Shown: piece by piece, positions 46,843-59,740 of the stretch
Numbering within the stretch: the stretch's first letter is position 1
Layout of the letters: every line of letters begins with the position of its first letter
Assembly: GCA_016801845.1 (NCBI GenBank)
Contig: CM028918.1
Span: forward strand, 16,236,501 to 16,300,500
Length of the DNA: 64,000 nt
From: Polydactylus sextarius
Taxonomy: Eukaryota; Chordata; Actinopteri; Polynemidae
Reading direction: 5' to 3'
The notes under the pieces: generated by a model
Databases searched by the model: none
Told to the model about the DNA's origin: nothing
What the model saw: the letters and a program-made list of their open reading frames with translations, nothing else
Program-made: the position numbers and the translations under genes

Positions 46843-49068
46843 TTACCCACTAGTTGGATGAAGTTTTCTTTGTTAACTAACCAGTGAACTGAAATAGGGC
46901 TTTATTCAGCTTACACTGTAATGTAGAGAACACACTCCCCATCCCTCATTTAACTTTATGTATGTGAATAGTTTACCTAATATATATGTTTTGACCATTG
47001 ACGTGTGGATTGCATTTCACTGCCTCTTGTTCAATACATTGCCTATCAAAAATGTGATTATGGAAACAACTGACATTTGTTTATTAATGTTCATTGCTGT
47101 GAGGGGTCACACCCGTCTGCTTGCCTGAATCACTGCTGTTAAACAACACAGTGGAGGTCTTTGATACAAGCAATACAGTGATCTCTATCTTCTGTTAAGT
47201 TGTGAGAGCTTCTGTTACAGACCGACAGTCAACATGATGTCCATCGTGCTCCAGGCAATGTCCTGCTCGCTCTTTGGTCACAATTGAGGTGTCATGCTAC
47301 CTCGAGAGTTTTTTTTTTTTCCTTGTCATAAAACATTTAAAAACCATTCATTTTGAAGCTCAGGTAGCATATTTGTCTTGTTTTGGTTTCTGTTCTGTAG
47401 CCCTCTGGGAGTCCGAACCCTCCAGCTGCACAATGAAGTGTTTGTGATCATTTGAACCATTGCTCTTAATAATAATGTAAAAAAAAACATCATAATGTTT
47501 CCAAAAAAATATGGTCCTTGAGACAGCCCCTGAATTCTTATCCTATTTTGAGACTGTGATGTAGAGAGAAGATCTAGTTATTATAGATATACATTATTTC
47601 ACTTTATCTTGGGTTTACATGTTGAGCGTACTTCAGTCTGCTCTAATCGCTATTTCTGCATTAACAGTGGGCCCCATGACAACTTTATAAAATATAATAT
47701 GTAATGTGTGATATGAAAAACGTAATATGAAAACGTTGCCCGAATGGACAGACCACCCCTCTGTAATGTTGTGGTCTTTCAGCTCATTGTTTTGGTTTAA
47801 CAACCTACAACTTTATTGTTTTGATTCCCTCTAAGTGCTCTTAACAAACAGCAACAAAGAGCACATGAACAAAGTTTGAGACTAGCTAGTGAGTATTTAA
47901 CTGGTAGAAATAGCCCCTGGGAGTTGGTGGAGATGTAATTAAAGCTTAAAGGCAAGTGACCATTGGACGTACATTCATTAGACCACCAGAAACAGCTACA
48001 TGAATACTAATGTAACTGGTGATTGCTTGATGTGTAAGTAGGCAACTCAAAAGAATCTACTGGTTAAATCAAACTGACACACACTCAATGCACAGAGACT
48101 GGCCAAAACAAGAAGATTAATAGATGACCAGTGTTTATTTATTTTTGCTTTATGTAATGTAGAGTTAATCAAACCCATGTGCAAAATCAGCATTTGATGA
48201 AGACATCAGCCTCCTATGACGTTTACTTTCATTAACACTCTGTTTATTAATTAACCGCAATTCCTGCTGTGTGATAAAAAATGATAATGATATGATATCA
48301 TCCTATTTTAAGTTGATTTTATTTTCTTTTGTTAATTAAAGATGCCTCAGTTAAATCTTTGCTGTAATCTGCTAAAACGGATTACAGCGAAGCTAGTGAT
48401 CAAAGAAAATCGGCCGTACTCTGGTATATTGTCGCTTTGTGCTTATTTTAATAGATTCAGACTTTAAACTTGGGACTTTTCCTTATAGGAATTCAGTCGT
48501 GTTATGTTACATTACATGTCTATTCATTTCATCGGGCAATATTGACATTTCTGGTTTGATGGACGCGTTTCCGGCCCAGCATACTTCGTGCCAGCGACGT
48601 GTGAATAGGGGTGGTCCTGAACTGTTAAGAGGGGAAGGCCTTAGTCCGACTATTTATTTTTTCTTTCTCGTACCCTCCCACGTATTTAACATCGCTGTAT
48701 TTGTATTCTTTCTGTATTGGGAGACAGCTGGCGATTTTTCGAAGCATTTTAGTGTCGAGTGAAACACCGGGGCGCCCCCCTCTTTTCGTTTGTCGGTCGT
48801 AACGTCCGAACGTCCAGCTGATTGCTTTGAGTGCCGTTCAATTATTCCAGTTCAAACTGAGCCGTTTTGTTTCGCTCAACGGAAGGGTTTTGTGGCCGAA
48901 AAGGGCCGCGTTCGCCCCTTTTTTGACCGACTTGTGGACCTTAAAACAAAGAGGACATATTTTTTTTGTCTAACTTGAGTGGTGGATCGTTTTTCTTCAC
49001 TGAACGACCAGGCCCCGGTCTCATCCCCAGCCTCGCGTTTCCATATCGTTTTTTTTTTGTTGGAAGTC

Positions 49069-52000
49069 ATGGGAGACACCAGTGAACGAAGCAAACCTCC
49101 GAGTCTACCTCCCCGGTGTCCCTGTGGATTTTGGGGGTGAGTTTTCAACCTAATATAAACTAGATTTAACCCGTTATCTTAAACCGAAAGGTAAATCCGG
49201 ATGAAATATGCTCAACGGGTTCACCTAGTCCAAACCCATTGTTGTTGTTCTGTTGTGCAGGCCGAGGGTGGGGGGTTGGGAAGTTAGCTAATAAATAAAC
49301 CTCCTAGCTTGAAAACTAGATAAATTCGCACTATTTTCTAAGTTTCTAACCTTTCTTTCGTCGTCTCTTACAACTGTTGTTGTTTTTAAGCGAGCGGAAC
49401 GAGGTTTTATGGTAAATTGTAGACCCAGGAGATGACGTACCCGAGATAGAAAATGATTTATTGCCAGCAGGTTCCTTTTAAATCTGCCCTGTTTTCTTCA
49501 GTCTCCTCGAAGAAAGGCGACAGTAACACGGTTAACATGTTACACGAGTTCAACCCTCAGACCGACAAACCTGTTTCTTCACTTATTTTCTATCCTTTTA
49601 CATTCGCTCTTGTCAAGTGGTGGATGTGTGTTGCATACCGGATGTGATTCACTGATGGCTCCTGTGTTACCCCACAGAGGAAAATGAGTACATCTAACCT
49701 TTAATCGATGTAACAGCAACACTCACACACACATGACCGGCAGTTTCTCTCTATAGGGGTGTAGTCAAGTCACAGCAGTATTAAAACATACAGTGTGATT
49801 AGATTAGTGTCACCGTAGACTCAGTATAAGCCCATGTTATACCTGCATTACACTATGTGAGTGGTTTTTAAGGTGGTAGCCAACTCGTTTTGTGTGAAAT
49901 GGAACCAGAAAGATAACAGCTGCTATGTTTTTTTTTAAGGATTATCAATACAGTACGTTGTCATATGACTTGTCATTTGATTACCAACCCCCTCCCCCTA
50001 AAGCCCCAGCCTCCAGTTGGCTTCATTCTGTGGTGTCCAGTAAGACTACTAGAACCAGTAACCCACCTGTCAATGTCAGGTGACACAAATGGCAGCGTTG
50101 TGTGTTTATGGCCGTGCTTCCCTCTGCTTGGTTAGTAACACCTGGCCTGGGGCTGCTGGTTGGCCTGTCCCATACAGGCTTTTCACACATGTCACTGAAA
50201 CTCAAGGCCTCTTCAGCAGATCTTGAATAAGGTTACAAACAGCATTTTGAAGGATTGAATTCAGGATTTGAGCTCTTTGCACCCACCCCCACGCACCCCG
50301 GCAGTATCATTGACCTGTGTATCACCCATGGCAGAAATGTTACAGTTAATTTAATCTGTGTATTCATTCACATTAGATCAAGATCAGGTGTGCATCAACA
50401 TGTTAAAAGCATTCAGATTTTAATTATATTTAAAGTTATGCCAAGTGACTTAATTTACAGCTGACTTTGTGTTTTGGAACAGTAACCTCAGGAATCTGTG
50501 GCACAATGTGAAACATTGATATCATTTTTGTTTATGTCACTTTCATCTGAAATTTCTGTATTGTACACTGTTTTTTTTTAAGCAACTCAGCAAGATGAAG
50601 ATTCAAGAAGTTTAATGTCATACACAGTTAAAAACCATGTAATGACATTTTTACTTTACTTGCTTCTTTCTACCTTTTGCTAAGACTTTAAATGATAAAT
50701 AATTATTATATAAATAAATCTAAATGTAGAGTGCACAGTGCCTGATGGCATACAGTGACGGTCGGGATGTGCACGAGGTGTAAGGAGGTTAAAGGCTAAA
50801 GTTAAGACACAGCAACTTATTTGGCTTTGCGTTGATATTTGTGGATATTAAGTCGCCTGTTTTATTTGGTTTGAGTACTTATTTGAAAAAGTTTCCATTC
50901 AACACTTTGATTATATTGAGCAGTTTGTGATGTCCAGTGTCACGACCCTTGTTGCTTTTCATCGGTCAGGATTTTCTCTTTCTAGTTGGTGTGAAATCCA
51001 GCAGTCCTCTAGTAAATATCTCTGTGTTCAGTGTTTGTTGACATTGTGTCAGTTTGTTGACTCAACTCTGTACATTTTTGAGGCTGTGGTTAGTGGTGTT
51101 GCATTATGCTAAAATGCTCAACAGTATTGTGGTTTTTAATATTTGTAATGTCTCACATTTATAAATGGGGGTGGACAAAGCAGTGGAGGCTCATTTAGTC
51201 TGTATCTCCTGAAGTATAATTATAGCAAAAATATGATAATGACAGATCTGGGTCACTAGCAAAGTCTAATCAGTTGTTCCGTTGTACCAAGGCCTGTCTG
51301 TCTACTACGTTTCATCCATTTATAGATATTGAGGTATCTTGGTGTCGCACAGATGGAATGACTGTAACAGGTGAAAAACATCACCTTCTTGGTGAAGGTG
51401 AAAACGCTCGGTACAGGCTTGTCCTGCTGCATTCGTCACATAGCTCCTGCAGGAACAATGATCTGAATACCCTACGGAGTTCTAGCTCCTATTGACTATT
51501 GACAGGACTCCCAGCTGACAGAGATGAGCCTGTCTAGCGTATTGTATTGGTCTAAACATTAAAGAGAGATCCAGAAGGTGTGGGAAAGACATGACGTACC
51601 TGTAGGAAAGGTACTGTCATTTAACAAGAAAAGCAGGATGCATGAAAGCACATTAAAAGATTAAAGACTTGTCACCAGAGATTCACTAGTTGAAAAACGT
51701 CCATTATCCTATGTATGTGCTTTAAATTAGCTGTTGAGCTTAAAGAACCATTGAGTTGGATTTAATGGCACTTAACTAGAAGATGGCAGATTGCAATCTT
51801 CTAAATGCCCCTCACCTCCCCCACCCCCTCCAAACATGCAAGAGAAGCTACAATGGATTTTAAGTTGCTCAAATATGAGAAAGGCCCTGAACATAGTCTA
51901 TGTTTGGTTTGTCCTTTCTGGGCTTCTGTAGATACATGGCATTGCAACATGGCGTTCTCCATGGAGGAGGGCCCACTCTGTAACTACAAAGTGCTCATTG

Positions 52001-55000
52001 TAAGTTAATGAATACACAATGATATGTAGTTTATTATACACTGATGAAACCATAACTATGAATATATTCCATTTCTGCCTTTAGATCTCCCTCAGTCCTA
52101 CACACCGGACCTTCTAAAGATGACTTGCAGTGTTACAGTACGTTTGATGTAGTTATACTTTGTTGTGAAATGAATAAATATACCAAAAAAAATTGAATTA
52201 AATTTGCAGCCATGATTGAAGCATATGCCTGACACAGAACTCATAGAACGGCATAACTCACAGCCACCAAGGTGGATAGTAGCGTTGTCAGTGTAGTGTA
52301 GCCAAACCTTGATGGTACAATGGCCATTTTACATCTCATAGACTCGCCTTTATGTTTGTAATCTTTAGCTGATCTTGACCAGGGCTCTGCGGTACCTTCA
52401 GCTCACTCCTTGCCGTGGTGACAGCTCCCGTTTGACAAAATTCTTTTTCTTATCGTTTTTCCCAAATATATGCATTGTTTGCATATTCAAAGGTGTGGTG
52501 GTGTGGCTGTTGATTCGCCACGATGGAAAAGAAGCTCGTGCTTGTTTGAACTGCAAAAAGATCAACTGTAATCCACACTAGTATGTAACAAGAGATGGAC
52601 TTACTCTTTCCGTTTTGTTTTTATACTATTTAGCAGTAACAGTGCAGAAATAATTAGTATTCAAGTATTCAGCAACAGTAGTTAAATAGTGAAATGATCA
52701 AATTAATCAACTAGCGTATATTCGTCTTCAGTGAAGGGATTGTTGGGTCCCATTAGCTGCTGCGTGCCTCCCGGTCATTTGTGATTTCCAGTAATCCTGC
52801 CTCTGGTTTGTTGAGGTTCAACTCTGCTTGTCAGCGTGATTAACAAACGAAGGAATGCTGAGTTGAAACCTTAGTAAAGATGGTGGATGGTGGATATGTC
52901 CTCGTTGACGCTCGGGATGGGATATAATTTCGATATGAGATCATAAAAAAAGAGGGTTTTGTTACTAGCATTTGTTGAAGAGAGTATCCTATGTCAGAAC
53001 GACATTTGTCTTCCATGGTTGTTTAGTCGCTCTACAGAAACAGAAGTCTTATTTTACAGAGACTGGAAAGTAATAGTGAGTATAATTCATCTGAAGATGT
53101 CCTTAACATGTGTGTTCTCTTTCCTCAGGTCCAGTAAAACCATGAACCTCTGCTCTAAATGTTTTGCTGGTAAGTCTCAACACACAATATTTCTTCAGCT
53201 ACAACAAAGAGAGATTACACAGTGAGATGAAATGACTTTTTGTGTCCTGCAAACCATTTAACACATCTTCCACAACAACGAGTTCAAAAGTAACATATAA
53301 ATCTGTGATTCAAAACAATAAAAACTGTGAAATTTAAATGACAAACGCTGAACATCTCATGTTGCCCCTTGAGGAACATGCTCGTCCTGGGTTTCAATCT
53401 TGTCAAATACAACAATTTTTACTGATGGCACAGTAATCATTATAACCATGTGGTTTCTCTGTGGATATGATTTTCCTCTCCATGTGCTATGCAGCTAAAG
53501 TCATAAAATTGCCATGAAATAATTTTACATCAGTGGGAGATAATCGCTGGCAAAATTGTTGCAGTGTTTGGAAAAATTGCTCTCTTGTTCGCTGGCAGGT
53601 GACCAGCTGTCATTCGTTGTCCCTTTTTCTACTTTAAAATCCACTCCTGTCTGCCAAAAAAACATACAACACATAAATTTGAGATGCAGAGCTATGTCAA
53701 CCAAAACAACCTCATGTCTGACATTATGGCAGAATCTGAAAAATGTCCAGCTGCTGTTCTGCTGCAGAGACAAGTAGAAGAACGAACGTATGCTTTCTGG
53801 ATCTATATATTCATAATTCACTTTGAATTTCACGTTTTTCATCCAAGACGCTGTCTTTTAAATGTTTCTCTCAGCTGGATACTTGTCACGTTTAAATGGG
53901 AGGGAGGAAGGGGGGTTCCCACATTTGTTTTCGCTGTTAAGTTGTTTCTTGGCATGCCGAGGCGTTTTCTCTAACAGCCAGGGACGCAGCTAGCAGCAGC
54001 TTGAGGCTAGGTGTGCCAGCTTATTTCAGTGAGGAATGCTAACAATGCTAAGAAGTCATTTGAGGGAAGGAAGGACAAGTAAAGAGTTTCATTGTTTAAA
54101 AAACGTGTGTGTATGACACTTATATATACAGTACAGTGGCATAGTGGTAGTGGTACAGTATATATAAGTGTCATATATAAAATTAAAAGGATACATGTTT
54201 TCATAATGGAAAACAGTGGGTGATTATATTAGAAAAATAATCTGTTCTTGTTTTGTAGCAACAGTCGTTTTCTATGGTGAACATTTTGAAAAGACGCCAG
54301 TGAATCTCAGTCTGGTTGCAGCTTTGGAATTCTCTCATAAACCCTCTCGAATGTATGAAGTTTGTTTTTCTGCAACGTGCCTGACAAAGAAAAATGTCCC
54401 AATTTAAGTTTGAAAATGTCAAGGTATGCATTAAGTTTTCTCAATGTCGCCTCCAGTCTGGTGCATGAGGATTTGAGGGTGCACTGCAGCCCTGTCGGTG
54501 GCTATGGCAACCGGTGAGTTATGGCAGACAGCGAGCACCTAAGGGCCCAGCTTTGAGCCTAGCATCACAGACAGCAGTAACGCTCAGAATAGATTCAATA
54601 CACATGAGTATGGAGGCTGAGCAAGAAGTGGGTTAGCTCACATGTGGAGGAGAAACGCGTATCTAGGTTGACCTCCCTCACCCTCCCAGAATGGGAGGAG
54701 TGAGGACAGTATCTTCACGGATCGATAACGTTGGAGCTCATCATTACATACAAAGGTTCAAAGTGCAGCTCAGTCTTCCAATGTGATTGATGTTTTTCCT
54801 CTTATTAAATCATGTTTTAGTTGGCAAAGTGAACTTATGATCATGTGGCGACTGTTCAGACAAGTTCGGTGCAGAGACTTAGCTGCTAGCTTAGCCCAGC
54901 ATACAGAGACGACGGAAAATGCGACGTTTCTAAATCGGTGAGCTGCAGAGCGACTGATCACAAACGTATTCTCGCTCTGCATCGAGTTAAAGCAGCTCAT

Positions 55001-58000
55001 TGATTCTGTTGCAGCTACTGTACAAGGTGCAGAGCCACCAAATGCCAAAAGTGACGGACACAAATTTTTGTTTTTACTCCGGATTACATCAAATGTAGAG
55101 CAACCTGTCATGGACTTGGCTGACACACTCTTGTGGATATGTCCTAACGCCACTAGATCAGCAGCAGCAGCAGAGGAGGAGGTTTCCACACCAGCCCTCC
55201 CTGATGACACTTCTCACTGGCAGACAGAAGACATCATCATCAGCCAGGGGCTTGGTTTCATGTTGTGCGCCACTTAAAAAGCCCCAGCAAAAAAAATATC
55301 AGAGCAACAAAGCTCACTCTGTCACCCAAACGAGTCAGTGACACTGATAATAAGAAATCCTCAGGTCGTCAAGAGCATCTTCACTCAGTGTTCCCAGAAT
55401 CAAAACCAAGCAAGGTGCAGGAGCTTTTAGTTTCCCACTGGTGAAACAAGCCAATTACAAATGTAACCCCCGCCCCCACTTTTTTTTTTTTTTTTTTTTT
55501 TAAAAGAAAATGCACAATTTATTTGCTTTACCTTGCTCTTTATTTCTCTTTTTAATTGCTATTGCAATGTCATAATACCATAAAACCACCTCCATACCAA
55601 GGAGGTGATGTGTTCACCCAAGTCTTGTCTGTTTGTTTATTTGTCTGAAAGATTACGCAAAAAAAAAAAAACCCTCGGTGGAGAGATGTGGAGGGAGGGA
55701 TGACTGAGTGTCATTCTAGTTTATCAAGTGTTTCTATGCCTCTGTTAAGCCTTGTGTCTGAATAATGCTTTAGAAATTAATTTAGCGCTTTCAAGACACA
55801 AGAAGCCAAATACATTAGTTAATGTTGTAGAAAGCAAATATTTATAACTGAGAAGCTTAAGAAATTACTCAGAATATTTTCTTCTTGACTAAAGCTAATT
55901 GATTTAACAACGACTCTTAAAAATGCTGTGATATGATTTGGCGAAGCTGTGTTTTGGGTGCATACAGTAAGTAGTTTTTTAACATTTACCTTTATTGCAG
56001 GATCCACTGGGGTTGCCCAGGCAACAGACCTAAAGTAAATGAATCTACTTTTTTCCTTTAATTGGTCACGTTCTGTATTTGTAAACATGTTTATTCTTAC
56101 ATTCAAATGTGTAAAAATGCAAAGCTATAGACTTGATTTGAGTGAGAAGAAAACACTGATGTGTAACTGCATTAAAGCCGTTACAGACACATTGACTGGA
56201 GGTTTTGGATGTGCAGCTGTGTGTTTGTGCTGCACAACATGATGTGTGCGATCCCAGAATTTATTGTTTTGACTCGTGTGCTGTCTCTCTTCTTTTCTAA
56301 TCTTCCCCCCTTCTGCGCCTGTATCTTGTCTGTTTCCCTGTCCTGTATTTATGTGCCTCTCTACTCCTTTTTCTGACTGTCCTTGACCATAGACATCCAG
56401 AAGAAGCAGCCAGGGGAGGACTGCACCTCCAAGCCCATCCAAAGCACTGGGAGTAGCCAATCGCCCGTTTTCAGTAGCGAGACGAGCAGTAGCAGTAGCC
56501 AATCCCTATCGTCGTCGCCGCCCTCCAGCGCGGAGCAGCCATCAGCCGAAGAGCCCTCACCCACGTTTCCCAGCACGAGGGAAGGTATGAGACAACCGGC
56601 GCTTCCACAGTCCTTCAAATAGATACAGTAGTAGAATCACAATAAAGACAGATGAGTCGGTCTGTGTCGAAAAAAAAAAATAGTGATGGTTGCTGAACCT
56701 CACACACAGTTCAAAATCTACAATAAACAGTAGCAAACACACATTTCTATGTGAAAGCATTGCATAGCTTTTCATTCAAAGCATTTCTCAAATCTGAATG
56801 ACGAGTATGTTTATTGTGTGTGTGTGTGTGTCTGTGTTCTTGAGTTCCTGATGCAAGTGAACTGCAGTGGTTAGAACTCCACTACAAATACATGATTAAA
56901 TAATGTTGTAGAATATGCTGTTTGTGTTTAGACTGTTTGTGTTAGTCTGTCATGTTTGCTCACTGTCTGTCATTTTAATGACATTTCAAAAAAAAAAAAA
57001 AAAAAGATTGCACAGTTGTGGGAAGTAGCTGTTATCCAGTGTTGCATCAAGAACGTCTGAAGAGCAATCCACTGACAAATATTAACTGACATCTCCAGCT
57101 GTGCAGTAGAAAGTATTTTTGTTTTTTGTTTCCTTGTTTCTAGAAGTTGGGTCAATGCAGAAACACTGAGCTTTGTGTCTGGGAAATGTTAACACAAAAT
57201 GAAAATACACAATGCTTTTTCTTCTGTGCTGGTAAACAACACATGTACTACATTGTACAGCAGTGGTTTCATATTACGTCTCACACGTCTCCTCATTTCC
57301 ATCCGCAGGCGTGTCGTCCACAGAAACAGCCCAAGGCACACTCTGCACACCCACAAAACGTCCACGAGAATCAGGTGCAGTCAACCTCTTCTATCTGCTG
57401 GTAGCTCATTGTGACCCGTCCCACTTTGAGCAGTGTTAACACGCAGTGGTTTTTTTTTCCCTTCCAGCCTCGGGCTCGGAGAGCGAGGCGACGCCAGAGA
57501 AACGGCCTCGGCCAGACGATAAAGAAGGGAGCAGCGAGGAGGCCCGCGGGACGCCCAAGCAGAAGAACCGTCGGCGCTGCTATCGCTGCCAAACCAAACT
57601 AGAGCTGGTGCAGCAGGAACTGGGCTCCTGCCGCTGTGGTCAGTACCAACACTTTAGCGTGATGCTCGGTCATGTGCCATCACATAAACACTTAAACAAG
57701 ACCACATTCTCATATTTAGAATTGATAGTGTTTCAAGGACACATTCTGAAATAGATATGTTTCATAAAAGGTCACTTGGATACAAAAAATACACAAGAAT
57801 CTCTTGTGCTTTTATTTTGGTTAGTTAAAACCACTGATGTGGTGTATTCTCACATACAATGGATAAAGAGTAGAGCTGTTATTGGGGTCACCTCATCCCT
57901 CTCCGTTTTGTTTCTGACTCCCTCCCAGGCTATGTGTTCTGCATGCTCCACCGTCTACCCGAGCAGCACGACTGTCTGTTCGACCATCTGGGCCGTGGGC

Positions 58001-58083
58001 GCGAGGAGGCCGTCCTCAAGATGGTGAAGCTGGACCGCAAGGTGGGCCGCTCGTGCCAACGTATCGGGGAGGAGTGCTCCTGA
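49069..58083 (+). CDS. zfand3: AN1-type zinc finger protein 3
   Basis: Six exons, 49069-49136, 53129-53169, 56393-56584, 57309-57374, 57468-57638 and 57929-58083, give 230 residues (human about 227). It begins MGDTSERSKPPSLPPRCPCG. An A20-type zinc finger is built across exons 1 and 2 (Cys17, Cys19, Cys31 and Cys34; motif TMNLCSKCF). The middle, from exon 3 through the start of exon 5, is Ser/Pro-rich and low in complexity, with TPTKRPRES-like and TPEKRPRPDD phospho/NLS-type motifs. The AN1 zinc finger is at about 157-211 (RRRCYRCQTKLELVQQELGS, CRCGYVFCMLHRLPEQHDC, FDHLGRGREEA). The protein ends VGRSCQRIGEECS. ZFAND3 (TEX27) is a nuclear zinc-finger protein reported as a transcriptional regulator in beta cells and glioblastoma. 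All splice phases fit, and btbd9 next door matches the usual vertebrate order. Confidence 0.97.
49137..53128 (+). other. zfand3 intron 1
   Basis: GT-AG intron of about 4.0 kb in phase 2. Scattered short open frames have no recognisable domain. No repeat or RNA gene was identified. Confidence 0.75.
54113..54174. repeat. Short inverted repeat (hairpin) in zfand3 intron 2
   Basis: Left arm 54113-54134 and right arm 54153-54174, 22 bp each, are reverse complements with one mismatch. The loop is 18 bases. The arms begin and end with ATGACACTTATATATA or its complement. Confidence 0.85.
55588..55715. repeat. Dispersed repeat, CCAAGGAGGTGATGTGTTCA type
   Basis: The block has CCATACCAAGGAGGTGATGT, a TGTTTGTTTATTTGTCTG stretch, GATTACGCAAAAA and GGTGGAGAGATGTGGAGGGA. 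This succession is typical of a common fish interspersed repeat. Heavily decayed. Confidence 0.5.
56585..57308 (+). other. zfand3 intron 3
   Basis: GT-AG intron of 724 bp in phase 1 with a TG run at 56815-56830 and a poly-A run at 56989-57005. Confidence 0.75.
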
Positions 58084-59740
58084 TTGGCCACGCCGTTGAC
58101 CAGCCATCCAGTTAGAGATGAGGCGCTTACAAAGAGGAGGAGGTGGAGGAAGGAGAGCGAGGAGGAATGACAAATGGGGTGATGGGTGGGAGGGGGAGGG
58201 AGGGAGGGAAGAAGAGGAGGAAGAGGAGGAGAAGGGGAGGGAACACGGTGGTAACATCCCACATCTGACCTGACGATTCTGGATCTGAGCTCGACGCCGC
58301 CCCTGTTGCCGCCCTGATTCCCTGCCTGGAGCGTCTGCTCGGACTCAAGCTCCGGACAAGGCAGCTCAGGGGCCAACAGGGAGCCCGGTGGCTGCTCTGC
58401 GGAGCCACGTTCAGTACCGCATGTTCACACACACAGCCTTAACCGCCCCACCCCCCCACCCCCCGTCTTCAGAGGAAGGACGCCACAGAGATGGATCCAG
58501 TCAGTCGTACATCATGCACAGCTCCGCTGTTTCTCGCCATGGTTTCCTCCTCTTTGCTCACGCTCCTATTTTCAGTACAGGAAGTTATGGAAGAACTGTT
58601 GTAGCGTTTGGCTGAACTGATCCGTTTGGATTCTCATTCAACAGAATTATTGTTTATTGTTTTTTTTTTTTCCCCATTTCTTGGTCGCGGGTGCGGGGTC
58701 CGGCTCTATCCCACGACCAGTCCTCAGGTCGTCATCAAGGGGTTGGAGTATCAAACCTGTAACCCTGCCTTCCTCTTCTTCTTTTTGTTTTTCTTCCAAC
58801 ATCTAGGTCCACGCACAGCATCACCGACCGTGTTTTTTGCTTGTGTATGGCACAAGCGACAGTGTATTTGTGCAGGTTTGAGTGTGTCATTTGGTTTAAT
58901 GTGAGGCAGTCCAAGGATGCTGTCATTGTTTGATTTTTTTTTTTTTTTTTTCCTTTACTCTTTTTTTTTTTTTTTTTCTGTGTGGCCGTCATGGTGATTC
59001 GCTCGTTTTTACTGCTTAACCACGGTGTCGTGGAGGACAATACAGCCAATCCCTGCCTCTGCTCACATGGACTGTTGACAAAAAGAAAAATACAAATAAA
59101 TATAAAAAAAACAATAATAAAAAAAAACACACTAATGGACAAGAGTAACTCAGATAAATCCTCTGTGTAGCAGATCCTCTTCTCCCTCTTTCCCTCCCTG
59201 TTTTCAATTTACTGAGTGGTACTGTTGTTCTTGATACATAAGGGGAAATACGACTGAATTTTTGTATTCAATGAAGAGTTCTTCGCCAAAACGCTGTGTA
59301 TTCATTAAGAAAAACAAAAATTCATTATCTCTACAGTTGTAGATGATCAGTCAGGAGCGCTACACCGAATACATAAATTACCTACAACCCTTTTGAATAG
59401 TTCTATAATTTATTTCTTATTTTATATTATATATGTTTGAAATTGAATTCTTTAAATATAAATTGATTTATATGGAAGAGAGATGAGTGTGCGCCACAGT
59501 TTAAATCAGTGATGTCATATTGATGCAAGGGTGAGAAATTAACCAAATTAATGCAGGAGACGTGACACCCAAGGAGTATAATACAAATAAAAATGGCAGT
59601 TATAAAAAAAATAAATAAAAAATAAAAATAGAAAAATAAAACAAGCCAAGTGTGAATACAGCTGGACTCCTCTCCACTTCAATAAAGTAACCAACTTTAA
59701 TTGGTTCTTTTCAGTTCAATTTTTAATTAATCAACCACAT
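58084..59740 (+). other. zfand3 3'UTR
   Basis: A long GC-richer stretch with GGAGG purine runs (58135-58250), then poly-T runs at 58655-58672 and 58937-58977. A candidate AATAAA is at 59681-59686. Further AATAAA sites at 60798-60803 and 60907-60912 could extend the transcript. Open frames on both strands in this region come from base composition. Confidence 0.5.
59681..59686 (+). terminator. Candidate polyadenylation signal of zfand3
   Basis: AATAAA 1.6 kb after the zfand3 stop codon. Confidence 0.4.

Larger units (their letters stand above)
45416..49068. other. btbd9 3'UTR, intergenic DNA and zfand3 promoter/5'UTR
   Basis: AATAAA at 46419-46424 is a candidate end for btbd9. An AT microsatellite covers 46762-46840. 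From about 48540 the sequence becomes richer in CpG and holds the probable zfand3 promoter and long 5'UTR, with no TATA box seen. A 9-bp perfect inverted repeat (GCTGTAATC/GATTACAGC) sits at 48360-48387. No other gene was found. Confidence 0.55.
53170..56392 (+). other. zfand3 intron 2
   Basis: GT-AG intron of about 3.2 kb in phase 1. It holds a near-perfect 22-bp-arm hairpin at 54113-54174, an unassigned open region at 54848-55276, a poly-T run at 55480-55500 and a dispersed repeat piece at 55588-55715. Confidence 0.75.

Noticed and set aside
48439..48762. 107-codon frame upstream of zfand3
   Set aside because: Spans the promoter and 5'UTR area; no homology recognised and no link to exon 1 in frame.
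57930..58432. Overlapping minus-strand frames of 100-148 codons at the end of zfand3
   Set aside because: They are shadows of the GC-rich last exon and purine-rich 3'UTR. There is no domain, and the plus-strand AN1 exon explains the region.
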